DNA of 64,000 nt from Parietaria judaica (taxonomy: Eukaryota; Streptophyta; Magnoliopsida; Rosales; Urticaceae): the NCBI GenBank assembly GCA_954871525.1, contig OX940871.1:27130586-27194585 (forward strand). Direction: 5' to 3'. Every line of letters begins with the position of its first letter. Position 1 is the stretch's first letter. Below, piece after piece: positions 1 to 11,512 of this stretch. The notes below the pieces were generated by a model, which searched no databases, was not told the origin of the DNA, and was given only the letters and a program-made list of their open reading frames with translations. The position numbers and the translations under genes were made by a program.

Positions 1-664
1 TAGGTTTATTAAGGAATATGGATGAATTATAATAGTCCTTTTTTGCATAATTGGGGTGCTTTTAATTAGTGTTTGTTCGATTTGTTATATAATTGCGTTA
101 AAAATATTTATTTTTCGGAAATTGTTGACCTTGAGCTATATTTTTAATATTTTTGATGTAATTTCATTGTTTAACAATGTATATAATTAGGAAAATATGA
201 GTTTGACATAATTTGTTTTGCAATTTGACGTTTCCTGAATTGTCCAATTATTGCGGCAAAAGTACATATGTTTTAAAAAATTGGTTAATTGAGCTAGTTA
301 ATCGACTTTTTTGGTGTAATTTAATTTTATAATATTGTATATAATTCATAAATTGTGTGGTTTGGATATTTTTTTTTGTAATTTCACGTTTTCCAACTAT
401 TAAGGCAAAAGTATATATCTTTAGGAAATTGGTTAAATTGAGTTAGTTCTTCAGTTTTTTTGATACATCTTCAAGTGGGAAGATTTTATATAATTAACAA
501 TTGGTGATTTTAAAATATTTAATATTAGTAAAATATGACTTTGACTCTTTCCAAAATTTATCAAATAAGCATATTTTATCTAATAGTAAATAAGTAAAGA
601 GAGCATTTTGACTTACAAGTTACAACTTATAATTTGTAAATAATAATTGTTATTTTAATTTATT
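1..664. other. AT-rich intergenic stretch
   Basis: I see no gene. The DNA is AT-rich, and two similar segments near 235-275 and 380-430 share a run around 'GGCAAAAGTA' followed by a stretch ending in 'TTGGTTAA', so an old degenerate repeat may be present. No boundaries can be set. Confidence 0.5.
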
Positions 665-846
665 TTTTATAGGTTTTCCATCGATAAATCCATCGATAAC
701 CGATTAATCCATCGATAAGTTCGATAAGTTTCGATAACGGCAAACGATAATTTTTATAGGTTTTCCATCGATAAATCTATCGGTAAACGATTACTCCGTC
801 GATAACGGCAAACGATTTTTCGGCAAAAACGGCATTCAAATCCTTG
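665..846. mobile_element. Partial CAAGG-family hAT-like element
   Basis: The segment is dominated by CATCGATAA-type motifs and ends at 846 in 'TTCAAATCCTTG', the right terminus shared by the other CAAGG-family copies in this window. The run 'ATAGGTTTTCCATCGATAAA' occurs twice about 86 bp apart, so the interior is partly duplicated. No left terminus can be recognised, so this is a truncated or very diverged copy. Confidence 0.45.
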
Positions 847-1614
847 GCAGGCACTATTAACTATTACACATATACGTAATTTCTGCTTCTTAAGGGATTG
901 AACTCATGACATCTTGAGGAGTTTTATTGCATAGGGTATCTATGCTCCTTTTATATTTGAAATATATTTAAATTTAGTAAAATAATAATTTTGTTCCATT
1001 TATATGAAAAAGACATTAATGAACTCTTCACTTTTTTGTTATAAGAGTTAATGCAGGGCAGTCCGGCCTAAGACTTTTAAGGCATTAAGTAAAAAAAAAA
1101 AAACTAGACTTGCTATTATATAATGAAACTCTCTTTTCTATAAAGTGTTTTTACTAATTTTTTTATTGATAAATTTTGTGTATGTATAATTTTATTTTAT
1201 TTATATTTTTATTATTTGAGTCTTTTAAAATTAATTTTTTTATATAAATATGAACTATAATTTTTTGAAGTTTTTTTTTACTAAAAATGTGAATACCCTT
1301 GCCTAATTGACTACAATTAAAGAAGTTTAGCCATTATTACCCCAATAAATCTTGGGAATATAATTTAGCCAATTCCTTACAGGCTAGGTTTTGTATAGCT
1401 TGTCTGATAGTCTGCAGAATTAGCTTAAGCCTTAAGTCACAGCTCGGTTGAAGAATAAACAATCCGATCAAAACTTCAAGTTTCAAGAAAAAATCGTTTA
1501 TTCGGTTCATAAAGTGAATTTACCATCAAAATAATAAAATAATGACGTTAAAAACCCTTGAAATCGTAGCATGAATTCAATAATTAATTTGTGATGCTTA
1601 TTTTATTAGAAAAA
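847..1614. other. Intergenic, possible SINE relic
   Basis: I see no coding sequence. Near 890-915 the minus strand reads 'GTCATGAGTTCAATCCC', which resembles a pol III B box (GGTTCGANNCC type), followed by 'CGTATATGTGTAA'. That arrangement would fit a tRNA-derived SINE in reverse orientation, but no convincing A box or poly-A/T end was found. Confidence 0.3.
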
Positions 1615-2108
1615 TATTTGGCTTCAGTCCGATTCTACTTATGTGGTTCAACTTCTTCAGAAGAAATCTCATTTGGTGCCTTGGAGGTTACGGGCTCAAT
1701 GGTCGAAATGCATTAGTTATCTGGAGCTTATCAACTTTAGAGTCACACATATTTATAGAGAGGATAATCGAGCCGTTGATGCCCTTGCTAGATTTGGTGC
1801 TCAAACTTTGTATCATCATTGGTGGCCCTCGCACCCGGAGTTCATTTCTTCTTTCGTTAATGATAATATTTGTATGAAAGAGAATTTTAGATTTTGCTAG
1901 TTTTATTTTTTAGTTGTGCTTTGTTGGAGAGAGATATTAAGTTTTGTTAGTTCTCGTCTCTTTTTGTTTCTTTGTAAACTGTTATGCTTTTTATTTATCT
2001 TATCCAGAACCCCGTTTTTTACTTTGTGTCTTTGGGTGCCAACTTAGTTGGGATTCGATATCACATTGCGAGATGTCGGGCCTCCATCTTTTACTTAAAA
2101 AAAAAGAT
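1615..2108 (+). pseudogene. LINE retrotransposon 3' end with RNase H relic
   Basis: In frame from about 1627 the translation reads SDSTYVVQLLQ and later THIYREDNRAVDALARFG (ending 1900). This is the C-terminal half of the RNase H domain found at the end of plant non-LTR retrotransposon ORF2 and of related non-LTR RNase H proteins. The acidic SDS and the HIYREDNRAVDALA block are the recognisable signatures. Downstream the sequence runs through a typical LINE-like tail and stops at an A-rich tract (2096-2105). No reverse transcriptase is present upstream, so this is a 5'-truncated dead copy. Confidence 0.7.
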
Positions 2109-2527
2109 GAATTAACTGTATACACTATACCGTAAAAGCATTCTAAGTTCTAACTTATTATTTATTTTTATTTAGCGCTTCATATTATAAATTCATCATA
2201 TGATATTTTTTTACTTTGTCATTTTATCTATATTCTTAACCCGTTTGTTAGATTTCGACAGAATAGTATATTTTTTTTATTGTACTACTAAGGCCAAATT
2301 TTAAAATTAAAATTTCATTCTTTATTTGGCCCTAAATGTAACAACACAATAAAAATTATTGCCTTAAAAATATATTTGATTAGTGATTACATACTAATTA
2401 TCTTTCAGTTCCACTAAATTACACGATTTAACATATTATTGTTTTGTATAAGATATGTACTAAAATTTCATTCATTATATATGTTTGTGTGTTTTGTATT
2501 ATTTGTATTTTATGAGTAACTTATAAG
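2109..2527. other. AT-rich intergenic stretch
   Basis: Nothing recognisable: no conserved reading frame and no repeat with visible boundaries. Confidence 0.5.
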
Positions 2528-2991
2528 CAAGGTTCAAAATGTCATCTTTGTTGATAAATCGTTTTTGAGGTTATCGTTGAATTTTTGTGGCTTACCGATT
2601 GAAAACTAATAAAAGTGTAGCTTATCGTTACCGACACTTATCCAGGATTATCGATGGATCATCGACACTTAACGAGGATTATCAATAAAAAAAATCACTA
2701 AAATATTTTTAAGTATATATTTACTAAGTTTACATATGTAAATAAAATATAGACTCACTCTCATATACGTAAATACTCAAATAAAATCATGTCATGATCA
2801 AATAAAATTATGTCTAATTTTTTTTTTTCATTGAAAGTATTTTTGCCTAATATTGTTTAAAAGTGCAATTTTTTTTCAAAAAGTGTCCATTTTTTTATTT
2901 TTTTTACATTGTTTATTACGGATAATCGATTGACGTGGAATATTCGTTGATGACCACCGACAAGACGGATAATCGAGAAAAAGATTAAACT
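2528..2991. mobile_element. CAAGG-family hAT-like element, diverged
   Basis: It starts 'CAAGGTTCAAAATGTC' and is rich in TTATCG/CGATAA words. The right end is degenerate ('GATTAAACT'). The flanks CTTATAAG (2520-2527) and TCTATAAG (2992-2999) match at 6 of 8 positions, consistent with an old 8-bp target duplication. The right boundary is approximate. No transposase is encoded. Confidence 0.5.
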
Positions 2992-3500
2992 TCTATAAGT
3001 ACTTGCTAGTAAGGCCTAACTTCAGATTATATTTGGAGTTTCTATAAATTGAAACAAGTCTTGAGACAGAGAATGAATCTGATTGAATTAAGCTCCAGGT
3101 TCAATATATTGCTTAGGCTATTAAACTATATAAATACATATGTAATACATATAAGAGGAGTTGTAACAATAGCTGCTTTGATGTACGCGAGCAAATTTTG
3201 AAACTTCTTGTCTTGACCATCGTTATTGTAAGACTCACGACAAAATAATATTGGAAAACATTAAAAAAAATTCCAGAGAGAAAAATGAGAAACAAATTCA
3301 TAGTATAGGTAGAGTTTTCGAAAAATAATTTTGCAATGGTGTGTCAAATAATTCTTACTCACCTTAATATATAGATGTGCGATAGAGACATTGAGGTGAT
3401 TGTCAATCAATTCGTTAACGTTTAACAATGAATTGCAATTAATTTAAACGATAATAACTGAATTTAATTTTTATAACGCTCATAGTCAATATAATCGTTT

Positions 3501-4240
3501 GGGATAATAGCGGCATAAGTCCTTAACCTTTACTCATCTGGGGCGGCATAGCCCCAACCCCATTTAATAGTGGTATAAGTACCAAAAGATGATTTCTGTC
3601 CATATTTGACTAACAGAAGTAGTCAACGTTTGCGTGATCAGCTTCATGTGAGGATTTCGAGCCTCACCACCAGACCAAAGCCTTTTACTGGTCTTCTAGG
3701 GTAAAAATATGTATATATATAAAGAGAATGTATTAATTTATATAGAAGAAATATTAATTAATAAGTAGCCTATATATTCAATTTATATGCATGGATTTCT
3801 CAAGAAAGTCAACCCAAGCCGCGGTTGAGAAATCCATGCATATAAATCGAATAAATAGGCTACTTATTAATTAATATTTCTTCTATATGGATTAATACAT
3901 TCTTTTTATATATATACATATTGTACCCTAGACGACCAGTAAAGGGCTTACGTCTGGTGGTGAGGCTCGAAATACCCACATATGAGGGCAATGGTTTGAA
4001 TCCCTCCATCGCCATTAATTTTGCATTAAATTTGATGACGCGAGGATGACGTGTATGGTGACATGTCGGATTACTTGGCGTCCACGTTGACGAGAAGCTG
4101 ACCACGCAAACGTTGACTACTTCCGTTAGTCAAATATAGATGGAAATCATCTTTTGATACTTACACCGCTATTAAATGAGGTTGGGCTATGCCGCTCCAA
4201 TTGAGTAAAGGTTGATGAGGACTTATGCCGCTATTATCCC
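3501..4240. mobile_element. Mutator-like foldback MITE (long hairpin)
   Basis: The 740-bp element begins 'GGGATAATAGCGGCATAAGT' and ends with its inverted complement. The two arms, each roughly 340 bp, pair almost to the centre (near 3800-3830), so a transcript would fold into a very long hairpin. The flanks TAATCGTTT (3492-3500) and TAATCATTT (4241-4249) match at 8 of 9 bases. A 9-bp target duplication is the hallmark of Mutator-like elements. No transposase is present, so the element is non-autonomous. Confidence 0.85.
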
Positions 4241-4347
4241 TAATCATTTTAAGTAACGTTTGATTACATTAAGACTAATCCTGGTAATTATATAGACTTT
4301 TCTTTTTTGTTCGACGTCAGCTTTAACTGATAACGTTATTTATATTT

Positions 4348-5035
4348 GGGTAATTAGCAGCATAAATGACCAAAGTTATCACTTTTCCATATGCATGACG
4401 CCAATCTTAAAAATCGACGGCAAAAGTGGCCAAAATATACTAATCACGCTAATCATAAAATATCATCCAATTAAGAGATGACCGTCAGTTATCTATGTCT
4501 CACCCACGTGATGGTGTATTCAGCTAAGCCCACGTGGCGTTTTGTGTCTGCCACATCATTACCCTCGTTTGCCATATGCTTCATCATCATCATAGTACCC
4601 ACCCTCATCGTCATCATGGGCTTACGAGGGTAATGATGTGGCAGACACAAAACGCCACGTGGGCTTAGCTGAATACACCATCACGTGGGTGAGACCAAGG
4701 TATTAAATTTCTCGAATATCCATCGGCATGCCCATCGAAAATCTTTTTTTGAGGATATGCGAAACGATATATCCATCGGCATATCCATCGATTTACCTAT
4801 GAGATACCAATCGACAAGCGATATATCCGTAAAATGAAAAGTGTGAAACGACATCGGCAAGCGGTATTTAAAACCTTGGGTGAGACATAGATAACTGACG
4901 GTCATCTCTTAATTGGGTGATTTTTTATGATTAGCGTGATTAGTATATTTTGGCCACTTTTGCCGTTGATTTTTAAGATTGGCATCATGCCTATGGGAAA
5001 GTGATAACTTTAGTCATTTATGCCGCTAATTACCC
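4348..5035. mobile_element. Mutator-like foldback MITE carrying a nested insertion
   Basis: It begins 'GGGTAATTAGCAGCATAAAT' and ends with the inverted counterpart '...TGCCGCTAATTACCC'. The flanks TTTATATTT (4339-4347 and 5036-5044) are identical over 9 bp, a Mutator-type target duplication. The arms pair from both ends to the centre near 4560-4620, except that the right arm is split by the 183-bp element at 4696-4878. It shares the GCGGCATAA-type terminus with the element at 3501-4240 and with 45553-47003. Confidence 0.88.
4696..4878. mobile_element. CAAGG-family hAT-like MITE nested in a MULE arm
   Basis: A 183-bp insert bounded by 'CAAGGTATTAAAT' and '...TTTAAAACCTTG' (inverted), with a perfect 8-bp target duplication GGTGAGAC (4688-4695 and 4879-4886). 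The uninterrupted target is visible in the opposite arm of the host element near 4496-4504, so the empty site is known from the sequence itself. An 8-bp duplication points to the hAT superfamily. Confidence 0.88.
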
Positions 5036-5367
5036 TTTATATTTTATAGAACCCCAAAAATGGCGGTTTATTAAAAGTTGGACCCCAACTGTATTGGTCA
5101 GTTTAATCGGCCAAAAGTATAAAGGAAAAGATCATTTATATAAATATGTATTGCAATAAATTTTGTGTCATTAAAACTGTTTAAACTATTTAGATTTATG
5201 GGGACAAATTTATTAAACTATTTAATTTTTTATAATTTTCAAAATAATAGAATATAATTTATTAAAAATATTTATATCTTAATCATTTTTCTGTCATAGT
5301 TTTTTTTTTCCGTTTGAATGGCTCTTCAATTGTAAGTAGTAATTATTATTAAGTATAAAATCAACCC
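5036..5367. other. AT-rich intergenic stretch
   Basis: No gene or bounded repeat seen beyond the target duplication of the preceding element. Confidence 0.5.
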
Positions 5368-5774
5368 GATAATTTCTAAAGAATACATGAGCAAAAAACA
5401 AAGTAAAATAACACGAAATTTTCTTTTAACGGAGTTTATCTAAAAAAAATTGATTACACCTTCTTGAGTCTATTTATTTTTAATTATGTATATTAAGTGG
5501 AAAAAAATTATTAAAGACAAAAAATAAATTATATGAACTATAAAGTATAAATTAAAATGTATGATATTCCGATAATTTCTAAACAATACATGAGCAGAAA
5601 AAAAAAATGACACGAAAATCTTCTTTTAACGGAGTTTATCTAAAAAAAAAATCGATTACACCTTCTTGAGTCTATTTATTTTTAATTATATATATTAAGT
5701 GGAAAAAATTTATTAAAGACAAAAAATAAATTGTATGAACTATAAAGTATAAATTAAAATGTATGATATTTTCT
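5368..5774. repeat. 203-bp tandem duplication
   Basis: Two adjacent copies start with 'GATAATTTCTAAAGAATACA' (5368) and the near-identical run at 5571. They stay aligned to 'AAATGTATGATATT' at both ends. They differ by only a few substitutions and by A-run lengths, so the duplication is fairly recent. No open reading frame is involved. Confidence 0.85.
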
Positions 5775-6899
5775 CCAAAAGATATTAGTAAAAATACATA
5801 AAGTTAATTAACGAAATGCCCAAGCGAATCCAACACTCCTTTGGTAATAATAATATTAATATACCCAAATAAATCACAAGTCCCGAACAAAAAAAATAAA
5901 ATAAACTGATTTCTGTGTTCCAACATGTTTGGGAAAAGAAAAGCAGAAACCTTATCCACTAAAATATCCACCGCTAAAATATTTTTATTAATTTTTTTTC
6001 ACTATATTTCGGCCGCCCAGAGTTTCAAGATTCAACCTAATTTCATGTGAAAATATATTTTATTTATTTATTTTCCCAAGAAGGAATGACGTCATAAAAG
6101 CCTGCCTCCCAGTCCCAATGGCTTTGCTGTTTAACAATTTCCAAGGCCATGTGAACACAGAGCTAACACCTCTGAAAAAAATAGTTATGAGATTCATTAC
6201 TTTGCTGCACATGGATTGCATAAAGAAATATCAAATGTATTTCATTGTTTTCTATTTATAGATTCGATTCTAGATGGACCTAATTTTGCAACTTGTAAGA
6301 GATTCTGAAACCTCTGTTCAACAAATTATTTGATTTTTTTTTTATCCATACATTGTGTTATATTACGTATACGGAGGAATTTATTATTACATAGAATTTA
6401 TTTTAATAAAATTAAATTATTGGCTTTATAGGTGTTAGCATTTAAATATATTGACAACTACTAATTTTATTGATTAAAATTATACATATACACAATAATG
6501 CGTCTCGCTGAAATTGGACTCACGATCCCTGTAAAAATAAGGTAAAAAAATACCGCTAAATTAGGCAAGCCTGATTATTAATAATACTAACTTATTATTC
6601 ATATTAATAATACTAACTTAATTTTAGTGATCTAACTCTAACTAATCTGTTATTATTTTATATTACATTATTTAAACATGTAACTAGAGTAGTTAAATTT
6701 GAACATGTTTTTTATTAATGTAATTAATTTTAGGTATAATATTCAAATATATCAATGTTAAATTAAACATACTTTCTTTTTCAGAAACATAGATTGTATT
6801 TGATTTCTTTATTATTGTTTTATTTCAGATAAAACATAGATTTTTAACCAAACAATCTTTCAAAAACCAAACTCATATACTTGTTTGACAAACCATCCT
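5775..6899. other. AT-rich intergenic region
   Basis: No gene recognised. Around 6505-6535 the minus strand has a B-box-like run ('GGGATCGTGAGTCCAATTTC') followed by 'GTGTATATGTATAA', resembling the possible SINE relic near 890. Confidence 0.4.
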
Positions 6900-7359
6900 T
6901 ATAGTACGACGAACCCCCCTCGGCAGGCCAACAAACCTCCCCGAACGTCTACGAACCTCCTTACAAGCCCCCTCGCCGGGTGACGAGCCACTTTGCTGGG
7001 CAATAAGCCTTGTTGTCAGTGACACGTCACCTCTACGAAGACCTACCCCTCTTAGCCATCATCAATGAGGCAATACCTCACAATAATTGCAAACGACAAA
7101 AAGAACCGAGCTTACGATGATCCTTAGAAGGTCCTCATGAGTCTATAGGACTCCTTGTACAAGCTCGTGCACACCCGGAAGACGGTACGAACAAGCCACG
7201 AAACAGCTGATGCACCCCTTCGCTAGGACAAGGAGCCACAGCAAGCCCTCTGTAGCAAAGAGAATGTCGCCTTTCGCCTTCAGAATAGTATCTCTGGGAT
7301 ACGTGTCCCCCGAGACTCATATTTTCACCGGGTCATACCATCATCATTCGAGTCAGTTG
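6900..7359. repeat. GC-rich degenerate dispersed repeat
   Basis: A GC-rich island with many short CGA/CCTC repeats and no credible gene. The minus strand around 7135-7215 resembles the plus strand around 26795-26865: both share 'TTCGTGGCTTGT' and a following ARGC..GAGTC pattern. The two are therefore inverted, diverged copies of one element, perhaps an LTR or retrotransposon leader. Confidence 0.45.
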
Positions 7360-8062
7360 TGGGGGTGAAATATTTGTACCCGGTTCCCGGTTTCGTCCCG
7401 GTTCTGGTCTCGGTACCGAACCGTTTTTAAAACCCATTTTTTTGTCCTGGTTCCAGTTTTATATTGTTTTGTTATAAGTTTGTCTTTTTTTAACATATCA
7501 TTTCTTATAAGTCATTTACTAGTTAGGTTTTTAATCTATTATTTGATTTTTAAACCCATTATATAAACATATTATTTATTTTTCAGCCCATTACTCGGTA
7601 TTTTATTTGATATGTCATTTCTTATATGCCGTTTGCTTCTAAAATATGATTTGTTTGCTTGGTATTCACTATTTAGCATTTTAGACTCGATTTTTTGCAC
7701 TTAGATTTGGATTTGGTATCATGAAGTTCACGACGTGAACTCGGATCTTGCATTTGGTATTTTATACTTTGCTTTTGTACTAGGATTTGGTATTTTGAAT
7801 TTTGGATTTGTACTTATTGGGAATTTTTTTTCATGTTTCTGTCTTGGATTTTGTCCCGGATTTTGTCCCAATTTTCATCATGGATTTTGGTCTTAAAAAA
7901 ATCAGGATTTTAATCAGTGTTCCGGTTGTGATTTCTTAAAAAAAGAAAAAAAAAACAGGACTTCTAGGCCAGAACTTGGACAGAAAAACCGTGTCCAAGT
8001 TTTTCCGGAGTATGAACAAAAAATAGTCAAATTCACAGTTCCCGGTTCTGGTTTCAGCCTTA
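7360..8062. mobile_element. Old hAT-like non-autonomous element
   Basis: The left end 'TGGGGGTGAAA' and right end 'TTTCAGCCTTA' form an imperfect inverted pair of the plant TAGGGGTGAAA type. The flanks GTCAGTTG (7352-7359) and GTTAGTTT (8063-8070) match at 6 of 8. The interior repeats CCCGGTTCC/GGTTCTGG words and has no coding potential. The poor ends suggest it is the oldest of the three neighbouring elements. Confidence 0.55.
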
Positions 8063-8119
8063 GTTAGTTTATACCCGCGTCGCTTCAGACGACACCCTCG
8101 TCAATAATACCCTCATCAA

Positions 8120-8800
8120 TAGGGGTGAAACCGGGTCGGGTACCTTGTTTTTTTTTAGGTACCCGGTACCCGGATCCAAAAATCGGGTACCTAAATATTG
8201 ATACCCGGTACCCGAAATTCGGACATCTAGTTTTTGATACCTGGATTTCGGGTACTCGGTACCCTGCTTTGAAAAACGGATTTGGGTTTTCAACTGGATC
8301 CGGTTTATACCCGGATCCGTTTGTTTTTTTTAATTTTTTTAAAAATATATTATCTCAAAATAAACATTGTCTCATAAATAATAAAAATATATACATTGTC
8401 TTAAAATTAAAATACATAAAAAAAACATAGTCTCGTACTCTCGTGGTTTTTTCTTCGTTTCTGCCATCATTTCGTCTTTCCGCGCATCAAGCATCATCAA
8501 TTGAAAACATATGATATGAAAATAATAATTAAAAATTAAAAATTATTACAAGTCAAATTAACATGAGATAAAAATAATTAAATAAAGTTAAAGGAAAATA
8601 AAATAGTTAAAAAAAATCGAGTATTAAACCGGGTATTCGGTTTCTATGATTTTAATACCCGGTACTCGAACCCAGTTTTAAAATTGGGTACACGTACCCG
8701 AATCCAGAATCCGAATACGGTTTCGGATTCGGGTTTTAAATCCGGATAAGGATTCAGATTCGTATTTTTACCCAATTTTCAGGTTTTATTTTCACCCCTA
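8120..8800. mobile_element. hAT-like non-autonomous element (TAGGGGTGAAA)
   Basis: The inverted ends 'TAGGGGTGAAA' and 'TTTCACCCCTA' are exact. The flanks CTCATCAA (8112-8119) and CTCATCAT (8801-8808) match at 7 of 8, as expected of hAT insertion. The subterminal regions are packed with GGTACCCGG-type repeats and the centre is AT-rich. No transposase. Confidence 0.85.
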
Positions 8801-8850
8801 CTCATCATACACGACTGTCACCCTGCACCGCCACTTCAGGCATATGTACA

Positions 8851-9595
8851 TAGAGGTGTCAACTGTCAAGTGGGCCGGGGCGGCCCGGCCCGGCCCGGCC
8901 CACAACCCGTTAATCCCACAAGTTAAACGGGGCGGGCTTGACCCGCCGCGCTCAATGTGCGGGGCGGGGCGGGTTTTGGAAGAGCCATCAAGGTCCACCC
9001 CGGCCCATGAACCTGAACCCACAATGTCACTGGGCAGGGCGGGGCGGGATTTCTAAGAGTCAAAATTTGTGAGCTTTTTCGGGTTGAATTTAGTTGGGTT
9101 TTCACAAACCAAAACAGGTAGAAATTTTCCGGGTTGATGTGTAATAACGATTTACATATTTGAGTGGAAAATATAAATGAAATTTAATACAAATTAAATT
9201 AATATAAACATAGAACATAATGAATAGAGTAATGAACAATAATACCTTTAATATTTTTGTATTTGCTCGATATTCGAATTCTTAATTTGAAAGTCGAATA
9301 ACATAATGCAAATAAGATTCAATCACATACTTGGAAATTCAAACACATTCTTACAAATTATATATTGTAGTATACCAAAACTTTAGTTATAAAACAAAAA
9401 ATTTCAAATCAATTAGCGAATTTGGAAATTGATTAATGAAGTTGAAATTGTTTAATTAAAAATTAATGAAGTATATAGACTATATACAATAAATAAAGTA
9501 ATGAAATGTGTAATATAAAGATAATTTTTATCTTCTACAATAATAAAATATTTAGAGTAGTTTTTTCATGTTTTCATTAATATTAATATCACAAC

Positions 9596-9644
<49 letters not shown>

Positions 9645-9858
9645 AATGTGATTTATGTGGCCTTTTAAACATGGCGAGGCGGGTTGGCCACGGGGCGGGT
9701 TCGGGGCGGGCCTAGGAAAACATAACCCAGCCTGACCGTTTTGATAGGGGCGGACCTAGCCCGGCCCACAAAAAAACGGGGCGGGGCGGGGCAAACCCGT
9801 TTTTTTTACGAGTTGGGGCTGGTGGGCTTGGGTTGGCCCGGCCCAATTGACACCTCTA
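8851..9858. mobile_element. hAT-like non-autonomous element (TAGAGGTGTCAA)
   Basis: The inverted ends 'TAGAGGTGTCAA' and 'TTGACACCTCTA' are exact. The flanks TATGTACA (8843-8850) and TATGTATA (9859-9866) match at 7 of 8. Both subterminal regions are runs of GGCCCGGCCC/GGGGCGGG, while the middle is AT-rich and contains a (TA)n tract at 9604-9643. The 1,008-bp element encodes nothing recognisable. Confidence 0.87.
9604..9643. repeat. (TA)n microsatellite
   Basis: About 20 uninterrupted TA units inside the hAT-like element at 8851-9858. Confidence 0.95.
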
Positions 9859-10371
9859 TATGTATAGAGGTCGTCACCCTCATCGTACACATCGGCTTTG
9901 ACCCTTATCTGGGACATTTGTCCTTGGATTTGACGAACCTTGAACGACACGATGACTTAATCCCTTATAAGATATGTAGGCCGCTCTACTGTAAGTGACT
10001 TGGTGCGGCATCAATCTTTTTCTTTTAGATTCCCCCTTGCCGTCGGAGACACCGCCGAGGAAGAAAAATCATCAAAGAACTCCAGGAATAGTTCGGAGGT
10101 TAGCCAAAGAAGAAGATTTTGCCACCATCTAAGTCATTTATTAGTCAATTTCGATGACTCCACATTTGACCATCGAACACCAGGTCAAACCCGGGGCTCG
10201 AACCATTGACCATGTTCAAGATTAATTCATTTTTCAGCATTAACAGTCGCTAAATCTATTTTCCCAAAAAATCATCGATGAACGCAAAAATCGAACGACA
10301 AAATTTTCTTCGGTAACGGTTTAGAACTTTGTTAAAAGACTATTTACAAACTTCCAAACGTACTAATACTC

Positions 10372-10372
<1 letters not shown>

Positions 10373-10422
<50 letters not shown>
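10373..10422. repeat. (TA)n microsatellite
   Basis: About 25 TA units in intergenic DNA. Confidence 0.95.
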
Positions 10423-10427
<5 letters not shown>

Positions 10428-11177
10428 TTATGAATTTTATCCGGTACTAAGTTGGGCATAAGTAGCTAGATTAACAATTCGTTAAAACTACGAGATGATA
10501 ATTTTTTAAAAGTATATAAATCTCAACTGATATATAAATTAATAATTCAAAATAAAATTAATAATATTACATATATAATTATGTGTTCAATATAAAATTG
10601 TATAACAAGTTATGAAATCATCTTAAATAAAAGCAAATTGCACTAATTAATTAATAATGTAGTGTTTTTATAAAATGAATATGAAGTTTTTTTTTTTTTT
10701 TTTTTTTTAATTTATGTCTCCTTCAACTTCAATTCTAAGGTTCCGCATAACATTAATAAGATCCATTGTTGTATTTCGTGATGTAAAGTGTTAGTCGCGA
10801 CAATTGCATCGATGCATGAAGCTCTATTTCAGTAGTATCAATCTTCAAACTGTGTATTAGATTTACAATATTCTTGACGTGTTATAAACAAAATTCTTTT
10901 TTAATTATAAAGATTATATAATTAATACTTTACAAAATAATAATTCGATAATATAATGAATTATGACGGTTTTATGTATTATATTTGTGAAATGATCCAT
11001 CTGTTTTCTAATGATATGGAGTATTATGAGTGTAGACTCGAGTTGGAGTGAGAGCGTTACAAACAAATCGTATAGTTGAATATTGGTGGGTAATTCTGAT
11101 CACAAAAAAAGATATAATAAGTTGTAACTTGTGAAACAAATAAGTTACAAAGAAACTGAAAGACAATCTATAATATG

Positions 11178-11180
<3 letters not shown>

Positions 11181-11212
<32 letters not shown>
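11181..11212. repeat. (TA)n microsatellite
   Basis: About 16 AT units in intergenic DNA about 300 bp downstream of the IRX14 stop codon. Confidence 0.95.
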
Positions 11213-11214
<2 letters not shown>

Positions 11215-11512
11215 TGTATAAAATAACTCTGAGAAAATGGATACAAATACTACGAAATTCAGAAAGTTCACATGGAATCAATCAACCCCAACAATTCCAA
11301 CGACAATTATATTTATATAAAAAAGAATTAGAAAAAATATTGTGAAACTCCGGTGGAAAATCAAAACCACAGCGAGCCAAGGACATTTCAAGATATACAC
11401 AAATGTAAAACACATTTACGGTTTTACCCTTCCCTTTTCTCTCTCTGCCTATTTTTATGACCAATGAGAAGCTATTCATTCCGTTGACTTACTTACCAGC
11501 CTTGTGACCTCT

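Larger units (their letters stand above)
9867..11512. other. Intergenic region downstream of IRX14
   Basis: No gene recognised. It contains a (TA)n tract at 10373-10422, a poly-T run near 10687-10709, and a (TA)n tract at 11181-11212. The last ~200 bp should include the IRX14 3' untranslated region and polyadenylation site, which I cannot place exactly. Confidence 0.5.

Noticed and set aside
3940..4015. Possible tRNA gene or SINE (GGTTTGAATCC with GTGGTGAGGC upstream)
   Set aside because: It lies inside the arm of a foldback element and has no cloverleaf pairing I can draw, so it is noted only as a resemblance.
8798..9105. Short open frames on both strands (60-74 codons)
   Set aside because: They translate the GGCCCGG repeats of a hAT-like element; there is no homology and no start context.
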